Below are positions 1 to 11,694 of a DNA stretch of 64,000 nucleotides, piece after piece. The first letter of the stretch is position 1. Each line of letters starts with the position of its first letter. This DNA comes from Panopea generosa (taxonomy: Eukaryota; Mollusca; Bivalvia; Adapedonta; Hiatellidae): NCBI GenBank assembly GCA_029582155.1, contig CM055899.1, forward strand, positions 70,329,719 to 70,393,718, read 5' to 3'. Below the pieces are notes generated by a model. That model did no database searches, was not told the DNA's origin, and saw nothing but the letters and a program-made list of their open reading frames with translations. The position numbers and the translations under genes are program-made.

Positions 1-205
1 TTAAGGGGCAATGAGTGTATATGGTCTTATTAATACATTGAAACAAATCATTTATAGCCAATTTTAGAATTTTGAAAAGTTGATATGTAGTACTAGACTG
101 GTTTAATGCGACAATAAAATAGAAATAATTGCTAGTCAGGAAACGGAAAATACTACTAATACTTAAACACTTGACAGCACAGTGACTACATTGATCATAC
201 AGTAA

Positions 206-505
206 ACTTTTGTATGGAAGCTCTCTTACCAATATTCTGTTTTCTCTTTTCAGTTTGCCGGTGATACCCTTCCAGCAGCTAGGTTTGGTGGTTTTCCATG
301 TACGGCGCCAGTTTGTTCGGTACTCCCGACCCGTGTCGTGCCCCCACCCGTGCCTGTGAGACGCTCTGGCAGAGTGCCTAGACTACCTGTCCGGTACACC
401 GATGTCCCTGTTAGGAGAGTTGAGGAACCTGTACTGAACGCTCCTCTGGAGGTTCGTACCAGGTCGGGTCGGGTAGTCCGCCGTCCAGACAGGCTGTCCT
501 ACTAG
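206..505 (+). pseudogene. C-terminal end of a retroelement polyprotein (LTR-type pol/integrase tail), partial
   Basis: An open frame without a start codon ends at TAG 503-505. Its last 84 codons follow a good splice-acceptor-like stretch (CTCTTTTCAG, ending at 253). The peptide is rich in Pro, Arg and Val and contains two Arg-Ser-Gly-Arg motifs, RRSGRVPRLPVRY and, at the very end, RSGRVVRRPDRLSY. Endings of this kind, basic with RSGR and PDRL shortly before the stop, are typical of the C-terminus of gypsy-like pol polyproteins, behind the integrase. No reverse transcriptase or integrase core is in the window because the sequence begins here. The acceptor-like site could be chance, or could mark a terminal exon of a domesticated copy. 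The identification rests on tail composition only. Confidence 0.4.
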
Positions 506-820
506 ATTGGTTAGGTAAGGTCTACCCTTTGTTTAGGGCCTGATCTTGTTTGAGGCTTGTGTGTGCGATACTCCCTGACTTATGTCGTCCCCCCCACAAA
601 CACCGTGAGTGAGATGCTCTGGCAGAGTGTCTATTAAGTTAGGTCAGGGGAGCCATCGCTCAGACAGGCTGTCTATATAAAGTACTTTCAATAGTACTTG
701 GATGTTTTATTGTGATATTGTATTATAATGTTACTAACCAAAAAAAAAAAAAAAAATTAACAACAAAAAAAAGAAAAAAAAAAAAAAAAAAAAAAAAAAA
801 GTATTTAGTGTATTATAAGT
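506..820 (+). repeat. 3' flank of the retroelement fragment with duplicated motif and poly-A tract
   Basis: The stretch at 612-680 repeats wording from the coding tail (GCTCTGGCAGAGTG at about 364 and again at 617; AGACAGGCTGTC at about 487 and 662), so part of the tail was duplicated after the stop codon. A TATA-like TCTATATAAAGTA follows at about 671. From about 737 to 801 the sequence is almost pure A, broken by a few T, C and G. It resembles a retroposed poly-A tail or an A-rich microsatellite. No gene is seen. Confidence 0.45.
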
Positions 821-1668
821 ATGTAGTAATGTAGTAGAAGTATTTAGAAGTAGATTGTAGTAAAAGTATTAAGTATTAGTAAGTAGTATGAAGAAGAAGA
901 AGATGAAGAAGAAGAAGAAAATAGAAGAAGAAGAAGAATTTTGGATGTATATTATATAAGTATGTAGTAGAAGTATTAAGTATTAGCAAGTAGTATGAAG
1001 AAGAAGAAGAAGAAGAAGAAGAAGAAGAAGAATATAGAATAAGAAGGTTATTGGATGTATATTATATAAGTATGTAGTAGAAGTATTTAGAAGTAGATTG
1101 TAGTCGAAGTATTAAGTATTAGTAAGTAGTATGAAGAAGAAGATGAAGAAGAAGAAGAAGAATATAGAAAAAGAAGAAAAATATTGGATGTATATTATTT
1201 AAGTATGTAGTAGAAGTATTAAGTATTAGTGAGTAGACTGAAGAAGAAGAATATAGAAGAAGAAGATGAATATAGAAGAAGAAGAAGAATATTGGATGTA
1301 TATTATATAAGTATGCTGTAGAAGTATTTAGAAGTAGATTGTAGTCGAAGTATTAAGTATAAGTAAGTAGTATGAAGAAGAAGATGAAGAAGAAGAAGAA
1401 GAATATAGAAGAAGAAGAAGAATATTTGATGTATATTATTTAAGTATGTAGTAGAAGTATTAAGTATTAGTGAGTAGACTGAAGAAGAAGAATATAGAAG
1501 AAGAAGATGAATATAGAAGAAGAAGAAGAATATTGGATGTATATTATATAAGTATGCTGTAGAAGTATTTAGAAGTAGATTGTAGTAGAAGTATTAAGTA
1601 TTAGTAAGTAGTATGAAGACGAAGAATATAGAAGAAGAAGAAGGTTATTGGATGTATATTAATGAAGA
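821..1668 (+). repeat. GAA-rich tandem array (nested minisatellite)
   Basis: About six units of roughly 120-185 bp are seen. Each combines a spacer (TTGGATGTATATTATATAAG, then TATGTAGTAGAAGTATT, sometimes with an extra TTAGAAGTAGATTGTAGT) with a run of GAA/GAT triplets. Units differ mainly in the number of triplets and in presence of the extra 24-bp block. The + strand is nearly all purine in the triplet parts. No coding frame is supported. Confidence 0.85.
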
Positions 1669-1815
1669 AGATCCCGAAAGATAACATTTAAGATACGATA
1701 CTACACTTTGCTTATTAAAAAAGATATATAAAAGATACATAAAAGATGTCATATAAGATATATAAATGATGCATTAAATGGAATTTGTATATTTTACAAA
1801 GTGTGATTTGGTGGT
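1669..1815. other. short AT-rich linker
   Basis: The linker lies between the GAA array and the 76-bp array. It contains short repeats of the type AAAAGATACATAAAAGAT and a piece (ATATATAAATGATGCAT) that recurs at about 2418, at the edge of the 261-bp satellite. No gene is seen. Confidence 0.6.
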
Positions 1816-2400
1816 TGTAGTAATATCTGATGATAAAAAACTGGACTGGCAAACCAGTTATCTCAGAAATGTTTGTGATGGATATGGTGGTTGTAGTAAT
1901 ATCTGATGATAAAAAACTGGCCTGGCAAACCAGTTATCTCAGAAATGTTGGTGGTGGATGTGGTGGTTGTAGTAGTAACTGATGATAAAACACTGGACTG
2001 GCAAACTAGTTACCTCAGAAATGATTGTGGTGGATATGGTGGTTGTAGTAAAAATTGATGATAAAAAACTGGCATAGCAAACCAGTTATCTCAGAAATGA
2101 TTGTGGTGGATATTGTGGCTCTAGTAATAACTGATAATAAAGAACTGGCCTGACAAACCAGTCATCTGAAATGTGTTTATGGTGGATATGGTGGTTCTAG
2201 TAATAGCTGATGATAAAAACTGGCCTGACAAACCAGTTATCTGAAATGTATTTATGGTGGATATGGTGGTTCTAGTAATAGCTGATACCAGTTATGTCAG
2301 AAATGTTTGTGGTGGATGTGGTGGTTGTAGTAATAGCTATGATAAAAAACTGGCCTGGAAAACCAGTTATCTCGTATATGTTTGTCATGGACATTGTGGT
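1816..2400 (+). repeat. 76-bp hairpin minisatellite, left block
   Basis: About seven monomers of about 76 bp read GGTGGTTGTAGTAATA, GCTGATGATAAAAAACTGG, CCTGGCAAACCAGTTATCTC, AGAAATGTTTGTGGTGGAT. Each monomer carries an inverted repeat, AACTGG ... CCAGTT with a 9-nt loop. The same monomer resumes at 5530. Confidence 0.9.
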
Positions 2401-3110
2401 TGTAGATACATATAAAATATATAAATGATGCATAAAATGGAATTTTACAGAGAAAGGTTGATGCAAAAATATTTGCTAGGAAAGGAAATTGCATAAAATG
2501 GAGATATATATGTGCTAAGTTACAATTTGCTTTTAAAAGTGTGAAATTATACTGGTATGTGTCAATGGTTGTATGTATGACTGACAACTGTACAGTCTAG
2601 ATTTACTAGCCCAAGTGAACTTCATCTTATAAACTGCCATTAATGACACTGCCTCTGGTAAATGTTAAGAGACCAATCAAATCACACAAAAGCACATATT
2701 TTAAAAAAAACTGGTAAGAAAAGAGAGATTTTACAAAGAAAGGTTGATGCATAAATGTTTGCTAAAAAGGAAATTGCATAAAAAAAACTGGTAAAAAGCA
2801 GATTTTCGAAATTTTTTGGTCACTGTTGTGTATAGCTACATGTCATGTAACTATAGTTTCTTTTTCTTATAACATGACTATCTTTAATGGTCATACAACT
2901 ATAGCATCTTCTCTTATAGCATGACATGAGTGACCCCCCCTGCCAAAGTCGGATGTGCTGGACCTCATCGTGGTGCAGGGGTGAACACTACAACAATTTG
3001 GGATAAATCTTCATTATTGTAAGTACATGTAGTGGCGAACGGCAGCACAGCGCAAATGAAATAGCAGAAAGATAATATCAAAAAGAAAGATTGAAGCATG
3101 AATAGTAAAT
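2401..3110 (+). repeat. degenerate 261-bp satellite copies and AT-rich sequence
   Basis: Diverged copies of the satellite that follows are recognisable at about 2418-2700 (GCATAAAATGGAGATATATA, CTAGCCCAAGTGAACTTC) and as fragments near 2730-2790. The piece 2810-3060 has no clear array structure. It contains two near-copies of a phrase around CATGACATG/ATAACATGAC at about 2870 and 2920. No gene is seen. Confidence 0.6.
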
Positions 3111-5520
3111 AAGATATGTTGAAGCATAAATAGTAACTAAGAAAGCATAAAATGGAGACCTGTATATGTTCTAAGATTCAATTTGCTTTGTGTAAAATCA
3201 ATAACTGGAATGTGTTGACGGCTGTAGGTCCAACAGAACCTTAGTCTAGTTTCACTAGCCAAAGTGAACTTGATCGAAAAAGCTTCGATTGTTGACACAG
3301 TCTCTGCAATATGCTGAGAGACAAATAATACAGAGCAAATATTTTGGTATATGTACATAGCCCCTCATACAAACCCGAAAGACGAAATTTTAAAGAAAGA
3401 TTGATGCATAAAATGGAGACTTGTATATGTTCTAAGATTCAATTTGCTTTGTATAAAATCAATAGCTGGAATGTGTTGACGGCTGTAGGTCCGACAGAAC
3501 CTTAGTCTAGTTTCACTAGCCCAAGTGAACTTGATCGAAAAGGTTTCGATTGTTGACACTGTCTCTGCAATATGCTGAGAGACAAATAATACAGAGCAAA
3601 TATTTTGGTACATGTACATGGCCCCTCGTACAAACCCGAAAGACGAAATTTTAAAGAAAGATTGATGCATAAAATGGAGACTTGTATATGTTCTAAGATT
3701 CAATTTGCTTTGTGTAAAATCAATAGCTGGAATGTGTTGACGGCTGTAGGTCCGACAGAACCTTAGTCTAGTTTCATTAGCCCAAGTGAACTTGATCGAA
3801 AAGGTTTCGATTGTTGACACTGTCTCTGCAATATGCTGAGAGACAAATAATACAGAGCAAATATTTTGGTACATGTACATGGCCCCTCGTACAAACCCGA
3901 AAGACGAAATTTTAAAGAAAGATTGATGCATAAAATGATGACTTGTATATTATTCTAAGATTCAATTTGCTTTGTGTAAAATCAATAGCTGGAATGTGTT
4001 GACGGCTGTAGGTCCGACAGAACCTTAGTCTAGTTTCACTAGCCCAAGTGAATTTGATCGAAAAAGCTTCGATTGTTGACACTGTCTATGCAATATGCTG
4101 AGAGACAAATAATACAGAGCAAATATTTTGGTACATGTACATTGCCCCTCGTACAAACCCGAAAGACGAAATTTTAAAGAAAGATTGATGCATAAAATGA
4201 TGACTTGTATATGTTCTAAGATTCAATTTGCTTTGTGTAAAATCAATAGCTGGAATGTGTTGACGGCTGTAGGTCCGACAGAACCTTAGTCTAGTTTCAC
4301 TAGCCCAAGTGAACTTGATCGAAAAAGTTTCGATTGTTGACACGGTCTTTGCAATATGCTGAGAGACAAATAATACAGAGCAAATGTTTTGGTACATGTA
4401 CATTGCCCCTCGTACAAACCCGAAAGACGAAATTTTAAAGAAAGATTGATGCATAAAATGATGACTTGTATATGTTCTAAGATTCAATTTGCTTTGTGTA
4501 AAATCAATAGCTGGAATGTGTTGACGGCTGTAGGTCCGACAGAACCTTAGTCTAGTTTCACTAGCCCAAGTGAACTTGATCGAAAAAGCTTCGATTGTTG
4601 ACACTGTCTATGCAATATGCTGAGAGACAAATAATACAGAGCAAATATTTTGGTACATGTACATTGCCCCTCGTACAAACCCGAAAGACGAAATTTTAAA
4701 GAAAGATTGATGCATAAAATGATGACTTGTATATGTTCTAAGATTCAATTTGCTTTGTGTAAAATCAATAGCTGGAATGTGTTGACGGCTGTAGGTCCGA
4801 CAGAACCTTAGTCTAGTTTCACTAGCCCAAGTGAACTTGATCGAAAAAGCTTCGATTGTTGACACTGTCTATGCAATATGCTGAGAGACAAATAATACAG
4901 AGCAAATATTTTGGTACATGTACATGACCCCTCATCCAAACCCGAAAGATGAAATTTTAAAGAAAGATTGATGCATAAAATGGAGACTTGTATAATATGT
5001 TCTTAGATTTTATTTTGCTTTGTGTAAAATCAATAACTGGAATGTGTTGACGGCTGTAAGTCAGACAAAACCTTAGTCTAGTTTCACTAGCCCAAGTGAA
5101 CTTGATCGAAAAAGCTTCGATTGTTGACACTGTCTCTACAATATGCTGAGAGACAAATAATACAGAGCAGATATCTTGGTACATGTTCATGGCCCCTCAT
5201 ACAAACCCGAAAGACAAATTTTTAAGAAAGATTGATGCATAAAATGGAGACATGTTTATGGTCTAAGATTCAATTTGCTTTGTGTAAAATCAATAACTGG
5301 AATGTGTTAAGGCTGTAGGTCAGACAGAACCTTAGTCCAGATTCACCAGCCCAAGTGAATTAAATCGTAAAAGCTTCGATTGTTGACACTTTCTCTGCAA
5401 TATGCTGAGAGACTAATAATACAGAGCAAGTATTTTGGTACATGTACATGGCCCCGCATACAAACCCGAAAGATGAAATGTTAAAGAAAGATTGATGGAT
5501 AAACTGTAGGTCCGACAGTA
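3111..5520 (+). repeat. 261-bp satellite array
   Basis: About nine tandem copies repeat at 260-262 bp, as shown by GCCCCTCGTACAAACCCGAA at 3360, 3621, 3882, 4144, 4404 and 4666. Central copies are almost identical, while the outer ones at 3100 and 5230-5520 are diverged. Each monomer holds ATCGAA-AAAGC-TTCGAT, a perfect 6-bp hairpin. Because 261 is 3 x 87, the minus strand stays open over two or more copies (for example 3365-3931, 188 codons, and 4086-4604, 172 codons). Single copies are broken by a change TCTCTGC to TCTATGC that alters the frame only locally. I see no known domain in the 87-residue period and treat the reading frames as incidental. Confidence 0.9.
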
Positions 5521-7900
5521 CCTTAGTCTAGTTTCACTAGAAATAGTTCTAGAAATAGCTGATGAGAACAAAACTTGCCTGGCGAACCAGTTCTCTCAGA
5601 AATATTTGTAATGGATATAGTGGTTAAAGTAATAACTGATGATAAAATACTGGCAACTAGTTATCTTAGAAATGTTTTTGTTGGGTTTGTTAATTGTAGT
5701 ATTAGCTGATGATAAAAAACTGGCCTGGCAAACCAGTTATCTCAGAAATGTTTGTGTTTGATATGTAGGTTGTAGTAATAGCTGATGATAAAAAAACTGG
5801 CCTGACAAACCAGTTATCTCAGAAATGTCTGTTGCAGATATGGTGGTTGTAGTTATTGCTGATGATAAAAAACTGGCCTGGCAAACCAGTTATCTCAGAA
5901 ATGTTTGTGTTTGGTATGAAGATTGTAGTAATAGCCGATGAAAAAAAAACTGGCCTGATTAACCAGTTATCTCAGCAATGTTTATGGTGGGTATGTTGGT
6001 TATAGTAAAAGTTGATGATAACAAACTTGCCTTGCAAGCTATAGTTTTCTCAGAAATGATTGTTTGGTGTGTAGGTTGTAATAAATGCTAATGATAAAAA
6101 CTGGCCTGGCAAACCAGTTAGCTCAGAAATGTTTGTGGTGGATATAATGGTTGTAGTTATAGGTGATGATTACAAACTGGCCTGACAAACCAGTTATCTC
6201 AGAAATGTTTGTGGTCGATATGTTGGTTGTAGTAATAGCTGATAAAAGAACTGACCTGGCAAACCAGTTATCTAAGAAATGTTTGTGGAAGCCACATATG
6301 TTGGTTGTAGTAATAGCTGATGTTAAAAAAAATTAGTATGGCAAACCATTTTTATTTCAGAAATGTTGATGTTGTATATGTAATAATTAATAGCTGATGA
6401 TAAAAAACTGGCTTGGCAAACCAGTTCCCTCAGAAATGTTTGTGGTGGATTGTGGTGGATATGGTGGTTCTAGTAATAGCTGATGATTAAAAACTGGCCT
6501 GGCAAACCAGTTATCTCAGGAATGTTTGTTGTTGCTGTGGTGGTTGTAGTAATAACTGATGATAAAAAACTGGCCTGGCAAACCAGTTATCTCAGAAATG
6601 CTTGTGGTGGATATGGTGGTTCTAGTAATAGCTGATGACAAAAAAATGGCCAGACAAACCAGTTATCTCAGAAATGATTGTGGTGGATATGGTGTTTTTA
6701 GTAATTGCTGATGACAACAAAACTGGCCTGGCAAACCAGTTATCTCAGAAATGTTTGTTGTGGATGTGGTGGTTCTAGTAATAGCTGATGACAAAAACTT
6801 ACCTGGCAAACCATTTATTTCAGAAATGCTTGTGGTGGATATGGTGGTTCTAGTAATACTAGTAGCTGATGATTAAAAACTTGCCTGAAAAACCAGTTAT
6901 CTCAGAAATGTTTGTTGTGGATGTGGTGGTTCTAGTCATAGCTGATGACAAAAAGATGGCCTGGCAAACCAGTTATCTCAGAAATGTTTGTGGTGGATAT
7001 AGTGGTTTTAGTAATAGCTTATGATAATAAACTGGCCTGACAAACCAGTTATCTCAGAAATGATTGTGGTGGATATGGTGGTTCTAGTAATACTAGTAGC
7101 TGATGATTAAAAACTTGCCTGAAAAACCAGTTATCTCAGAAATGTTTGTTGTGGATGTGGTGGTTCTAGTAATAGCTGATGACAAAAAGATGGCCTGGCA
7201 AACCAGTTATCTCAGAAATGTTTGTGGTGGATATAGTGGTTTTAGTAATAGCTTATGATAATAAACTGGCCTGAAAAACCAGTTATCTCAGAAATGTTTG
7301 TGGTGGATATGGTGGTTCTAGTAATAGCTGATGATTAAAAACTGGCCTGGCAAACCAGTTATCTCAGAAATGTTTGTTGTGTATTATGGTGGTTCTAGTA
7401 ATAGTTGATGATAAAAAACTGGCCTTGGAAAACCAGTTATCTCAGAAATGTGTGTGGTAGATATGGTGGTTCTAGTAATAGCTGATGATTAAAAACTGGC
7501 CTGGCAAACCAGTTATCTCAGAAATGTTTGTGGTGTATTATGGTGGTTCTAGTAATAGCTGATGATAAAAAAAACTGACCTGGCAAACCAGTTATCTCAG
7601 AAATGTTTGTGGTGGATATGGTGGTTCTAGTAATACCTGATGAGAAAAAACTTGCATGGGCAACCAGTTGTCTTAATAATGAGTATGTTGTAATAGCTGC
7701 TGATAATAAACTGGCCTGGAAAACCAGTTATCTCAGAAATGTGTGTAGTAGATATGATGGTTGTAGTAATATCTGATGAGAAAAAACCGGTATGGGCAAC
7801 CAGTTATCTAAATAATGTTTGAGTTTGTTGTAGTTATAGCAGATTATAAAAAGCTGGCATGGGCGTCCAGTTATCTCAAATGTTTTATGTGGCTGTGAAT
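5521..7900 (+). repeat. 76-bp hairpin minisatellite, right block
   Basis: About 31 tandem monomers have the same consensus as 1816-2400. The inverted repeat AACTGG/CCAGTT and the following ATCTCAGAAATG are the most constant parts; the GGTGGTTSTAGTAATAGCTG part varies more. A trimer of about 236 bp is duplicated (around 6840-7010 and 7075-7245, sharing the rare AATACTAGTAGCTGATG), which shows recent local amplification. The right edge decays between 7640 and 7900. Confidence 0.9.
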
Positions 7901-8022
7901 GGTTTAATAGTAACTAGTTATGTTAAAACTAATGATGGTCGTTTTAGTTTGGTTGAAGCTGACCTGGCTTGGTAAAATGGTGTAAATATTTAAAAAGTCC
8001 ATTTTCTTCATTCAAATTTTAG

Positions 8023-8095
8023 ACTTTTGTGGTGTAACTGGCAAACACATCTAATCTTTTGTTAGAAGACTCGGGTTCAAATCCTGACAAGAGTA
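8023..8095 (+). other. tRNA-like cloverleaf (tRNA pseudogene or tRNA-derived SINE head)
   Basis: The 73 nt fold as a full cloverleaf. The acceptor stem is ACTTTTG/CAAGAGT with one G-T pair. The D stem is GTGT/ACAC with loop AACTGGCAA. The anticodon stem is TCTAA/TTAGA with loop TCTTTTG. The T stem is TCGGG/CCTGA with loop TTCAAAT, followed by discriminator A. The internal promoter boxes are good (A box TGGTGTAACTGG, B box GGTTCAAATCC). The nominal anticodon would be TTT (Lys), but position 33 is C instead of T and position 37 is T instead of a purine, so a working tRNA is unlikely. It is best read as a SINE head or a decayed tRNA copy. Confidence 0.45.
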
Positions 8096-8349
8096 AAATT
8101 TGAATAAGAAATGGATGCATTCATAACAGCTGATACCTCTCTTAAACGAATTGATCATGTTTTAAATCTAAACTGACCATGATCAGTTATTCTAATATGC
8201 AAATTAGCTGCTTAGCTGATGGAGATTATTGTAAAATGTCTGAGTCATTCATATATATTATATTTGACCAATTCTGTCATCCTTCAGTATAAGACAGCCA
8301 CTATAGATATGTGCAAAGATATAAATATATGCATAATTATGGACAATTT

Positions 8350-8640
8350 AGGTTTCATTTTGTTTTTGGGGTGGTATATAGTAATTAAAGTGTCTGTCCG
8401 TCCTTCCGTCCGGTACCGGTATTTCGTGTCCCACCTGTAATGGATTTTGATAATACTTGCTACAAATGATCCACATAACATGCCGACGTGTCTCGAGTAA
8501 GGCCCACTCCTTACCTCAAAGGTCAAGTTCACACTTTGAGTTTGTTTGACAACTCTTTTGAGTCTGTTTGAGATTTTGTGTGACATCATTGTTTTATGTT
8601 AGAAGTTGTTTTTGGAACACCATAGGAAAAAATTGTGTTA
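8350..8640 (+). repeat. dispersed repeat of the GTCCGTCC / AAGGTCAAGTTCACACTTTG type
   Basis: The phrases GTCTGTCCGTCCTTCCGTCC at about 8392 and AAAGGTCAAGTTCACACTTT at about 8518 are hallmarks of a repeat I know from bivalve genomes. Here it lacks visible terminal repeats. Overlapping short open frames on both strands (8219-8589) are not genes. Confidence 0.4.
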
Positions 8641-9100
8641 CCATTGAAATGAACAAATAAAAATATCATACTTGTTATGGGATTCGAACAAGGATCGACT
8701 AAGTGATAATCCACAAATAAAACCACCATACTTTGTAGGATATATCATGGTTGGCAGTATAAATCTAAGTTGAAACTGAAATGTTTTCCCGGATTTATTC
8801 AACAATGCCCATGAATTTCAGTACGTTTACAGATATAACTACTAAAATCTAGTTAAAATATTGGCATTAATAGCGAGTGGATTTTTAAAGATAATTAAAG
8901 ATATTTTGCACCCGACATGATCCAAATAGTCGGAATTTATACTTAATATTGCCAGTTTTTTTATTGATTTGAGAAGGCAAATAATGGTTATGCCATTTTG
9001 ACATATTATAAAGGGACTCAAAGCAATGCTGGAAATTGAATTTATATGCAATTTGTAACTATCATAAATACAATATTAATATCTTTTCAAACATGTATCT
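8641..9100. other. AT-rich stretch with no feature seen
   Basis: No exon-like frame with splice signals, no array and no RNA structure could be recognised. Confidence 0.5.
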
Positions 9101-9104
9101 GCCA

Positions 9105-9260
9105 GGCCTGGCCATCTCATTTGGTACCGCATCTGGCTGTCAATTCAGGGGTTGCGAGTTTTAATCCTGCTACAGTCACTGATTACTGACCATGAACTTT
9201 GTCCTTTGGTCTTAAATCTCCCACCTGAATATGTGGGGAAGTAGTGACTTACTAAGAGAA
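9105..9260 (+). repeat. decayed tRNA-derived SINE (family with GGGGTTGCGAGTT box)
   Basis: The stretch from TGGCTGTCAATTCAGGGGTT to the TCTCCCACCTGAATATG phrase matches, with many changes, the better copy on the minus strand at 28752-28996 (B box, then TCTCAC..TGATTCAAGT). Confidence 0.4.
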
Positions 9261-9564
9261 GGTAGATTTAGTATTAGTTGATAATGTGTGCTGACCCGCT
9301 ATTAATTAAATTACAAAAATACTGCAAAAGGTTCAAAACCAGATACAATAAACACACAAAGTATATCTATATAAAATTGGCACATGGGAATAGACATTTA
9401 ATTGACTTTGTTTCCAAGACATTTGTAAACACATGATTCCAAATACTTCATGAAAAATGGGAACTTGTTCTTGTAAACTTTCAGGCTTATTATATGATCA
9501 TTTATTCATTTAAGTGTTAAAATCGATATTGAGCTCAGACTTTAATATTTCTAATTTTATAATG

Positions 9565-9805
9565 GAGCCATCCCAGTTTCATCTATTTATTTCTGACTGG
9601 GGTTTAACTCCATTTCTGGCACATTACATGTTGAATATGGCATATCCACTTTTTATTGGTGGAGCCTGAACACCTCAGAATAAATCTAACTAAAACCATT
9701 GTCATTCTGTAAGTAGCTGACAAACTATTTTTAAACCGAACTGGGCTCATACCCATGACCTCAGTGGTGGGATGTATGTGATTCTGAGATGGCACTTTCA
9801 ACATT
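9565..9805 (-). repeat. SINE copy, tail and head, minus strand
   Basis: Read on the minus strand it contains the family phrases CCAATAAAAAGTGGATATGCC and TGGAGTTAAACCC, in the same order as at 16150-16250 and 30000-30060. The head near 9740-9790 has a diverged B box (GGGTATGAGCCC). The 66-codon minus frame over it is incidental. Confidence 0.5.
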
Positions 9806-11690
9806 TATAAACACAATTTAAGAATGAAAGTCTAAAATAACTTAGTAACTAACTTTAAAAAAGAGGGAATCTGAAACAAACATTTTGTAGAACTTTGGAG
9901 TAATTGACCCCGACACCGCTGTCAATCATTAAATTAATAATTCAATCAGTGATCAATATTTTGTTGCTGCAAAGCCATTTTCCTTTTACAAAACAATATC
10001 TAAGTTAGCACTATATTGTATTTGCCTGGACAAACAATACCATGTGGCCAGTGTGGCTATAATTAAATATTGTTTGTTTGTCCTTTATCTACCCATCATT
10101 TTCATCTTGGGTAGGTGGGAAGGTAAATTATTATATTTTACATTTTGTTTGTTTTCAATAACATTATAAAATTGCTTATCTTATTTCCTGTAACAAGATT
10201 CCAGATTGACCCCTGCTCCTACGCCTATGAGGTATACAATATAATGTACAATTCAGAAACCAACGTTGGTGTAGTACCTTTACAATGATAATATGTCTGA
10301 CACTAGGCCTACTCATTTTTAGTACGACATATTGCACGTCTCTTTGGAGACTTAAAAAAAAGATTTTGCGTCTCCCAAGCCAGATTTTGGACAGTAGATC
10401 GGATATCAAAATAACAAAAAAAGCTGTCCATTCACGCCTTATTTAATTCGGTTATACTCTTTTTCAACTGACCGTGATTGTAAGTTCAAATGTATTTTTG
10501 TGTATTATGGGCTGGTGGCCTTTATTTACTGTAAGTGTTTTATTATGTATGCAGATCAAAATACTACCCTCAGAAGCATCACATGACAGTGATTATCGGT
10601 ATGTGTGCGTTCACGCATTTTCTTTCTCACTGAATGGTTTAGACGAAGACTTCCTCAAAAGGTGGTTTTAATATACATGAATATGTCCTGCATTTTTTAA
10701 AATCATTTGAAATACGTGTTATTGTATAATTACGAGCCTATGATAAAATATAATCTATATATATATATATATATATAATTATATATGAAATTTGTTAGTC
10801 TCTTTGATTGTTTTTGTACTTTTATAAAAGGATTCCCTCAAAAGGTGGTTTTACGTTTGTTAATTACTAAATGAAGGTGGTCACATTCTCATTATTTTAA
10901 GATCTCGCTTTAATCGAATTTAATGGATTACTTATTGATCTTAAAATATGTAGATATAATTATTTTACTAATTGATAATGAATCAGTTCCAACACAAATA
11001 CATAACAATTTGTGTCATGCAAACTGTTTAATATGCTAAGGTAAAAGTGTATAAACTAAATAAATACCTCAAATTATTACTGTAAATCGATACATATACA
11101 TGTACATATATCTGTGTTTCTCTAAAAAAACATACGACTCTTAATTAATTTGTTGGAGTATTAGTGTTATATACGCATTATTTTAGTGTTTTTGTAAATT
11201 ATAGAAAAAATTACGGATCTTAATCAATTTGTTTGAGTATAATTAGTGCCAAAGTTTATATACTGATTGTGTCGGTTTTCAATTATAAGTCAAAATGGCA
11301 TTAATTGTGGGTCATAGTCAAGCAAAGTATTTTGGACAATATTTGACAAATAGTGATAAAATAGTGTGTGCTTTTTCTGGATACCACATAGATCAATTAT
11401 GAACAGAGATTCACGACATCATGTCGGAATTTGATATTTTTGGTCTTTTTAAACATCATTTTAATCACATCTATTATATTCCATATACATGCATATTATC
11501 GTACAATATACATATAAATATGTTTTAAAAAAATGGTACATACACTTTTATCTTTACTTTTAACATTTATGATCTTCAATGCTGCTTTCCTTAGAATAAT
11601 ATTCAGTGAAATTTATTAAAATTATGTTGTTATAAACAAATTACCTTTCTATAAGAACATTAAGCTATGCTTTAAATTCATTTAGCGGAC
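9806..11690. other. AT-rich intergenic stretch
   Basis: It contains a (TA)n run at about 10758-10787 and a 19-bp phrase CCTCAAAAGGTGGTTTTA present twice (about 10653 and 10834). The frames at 10176-10409 (-) and 10474-10671 (+) show no family signature and no splice context that would make them convincing. No gene is called. Confidence 0.5.
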
Positions 11691-11694
11691 TGTA

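Noticed and set aside
1816-7900. Possible CRISPR-like array with hairpin repeats
   Set aside because: Whole 76-bp monomers are repeated, without unique spacers.
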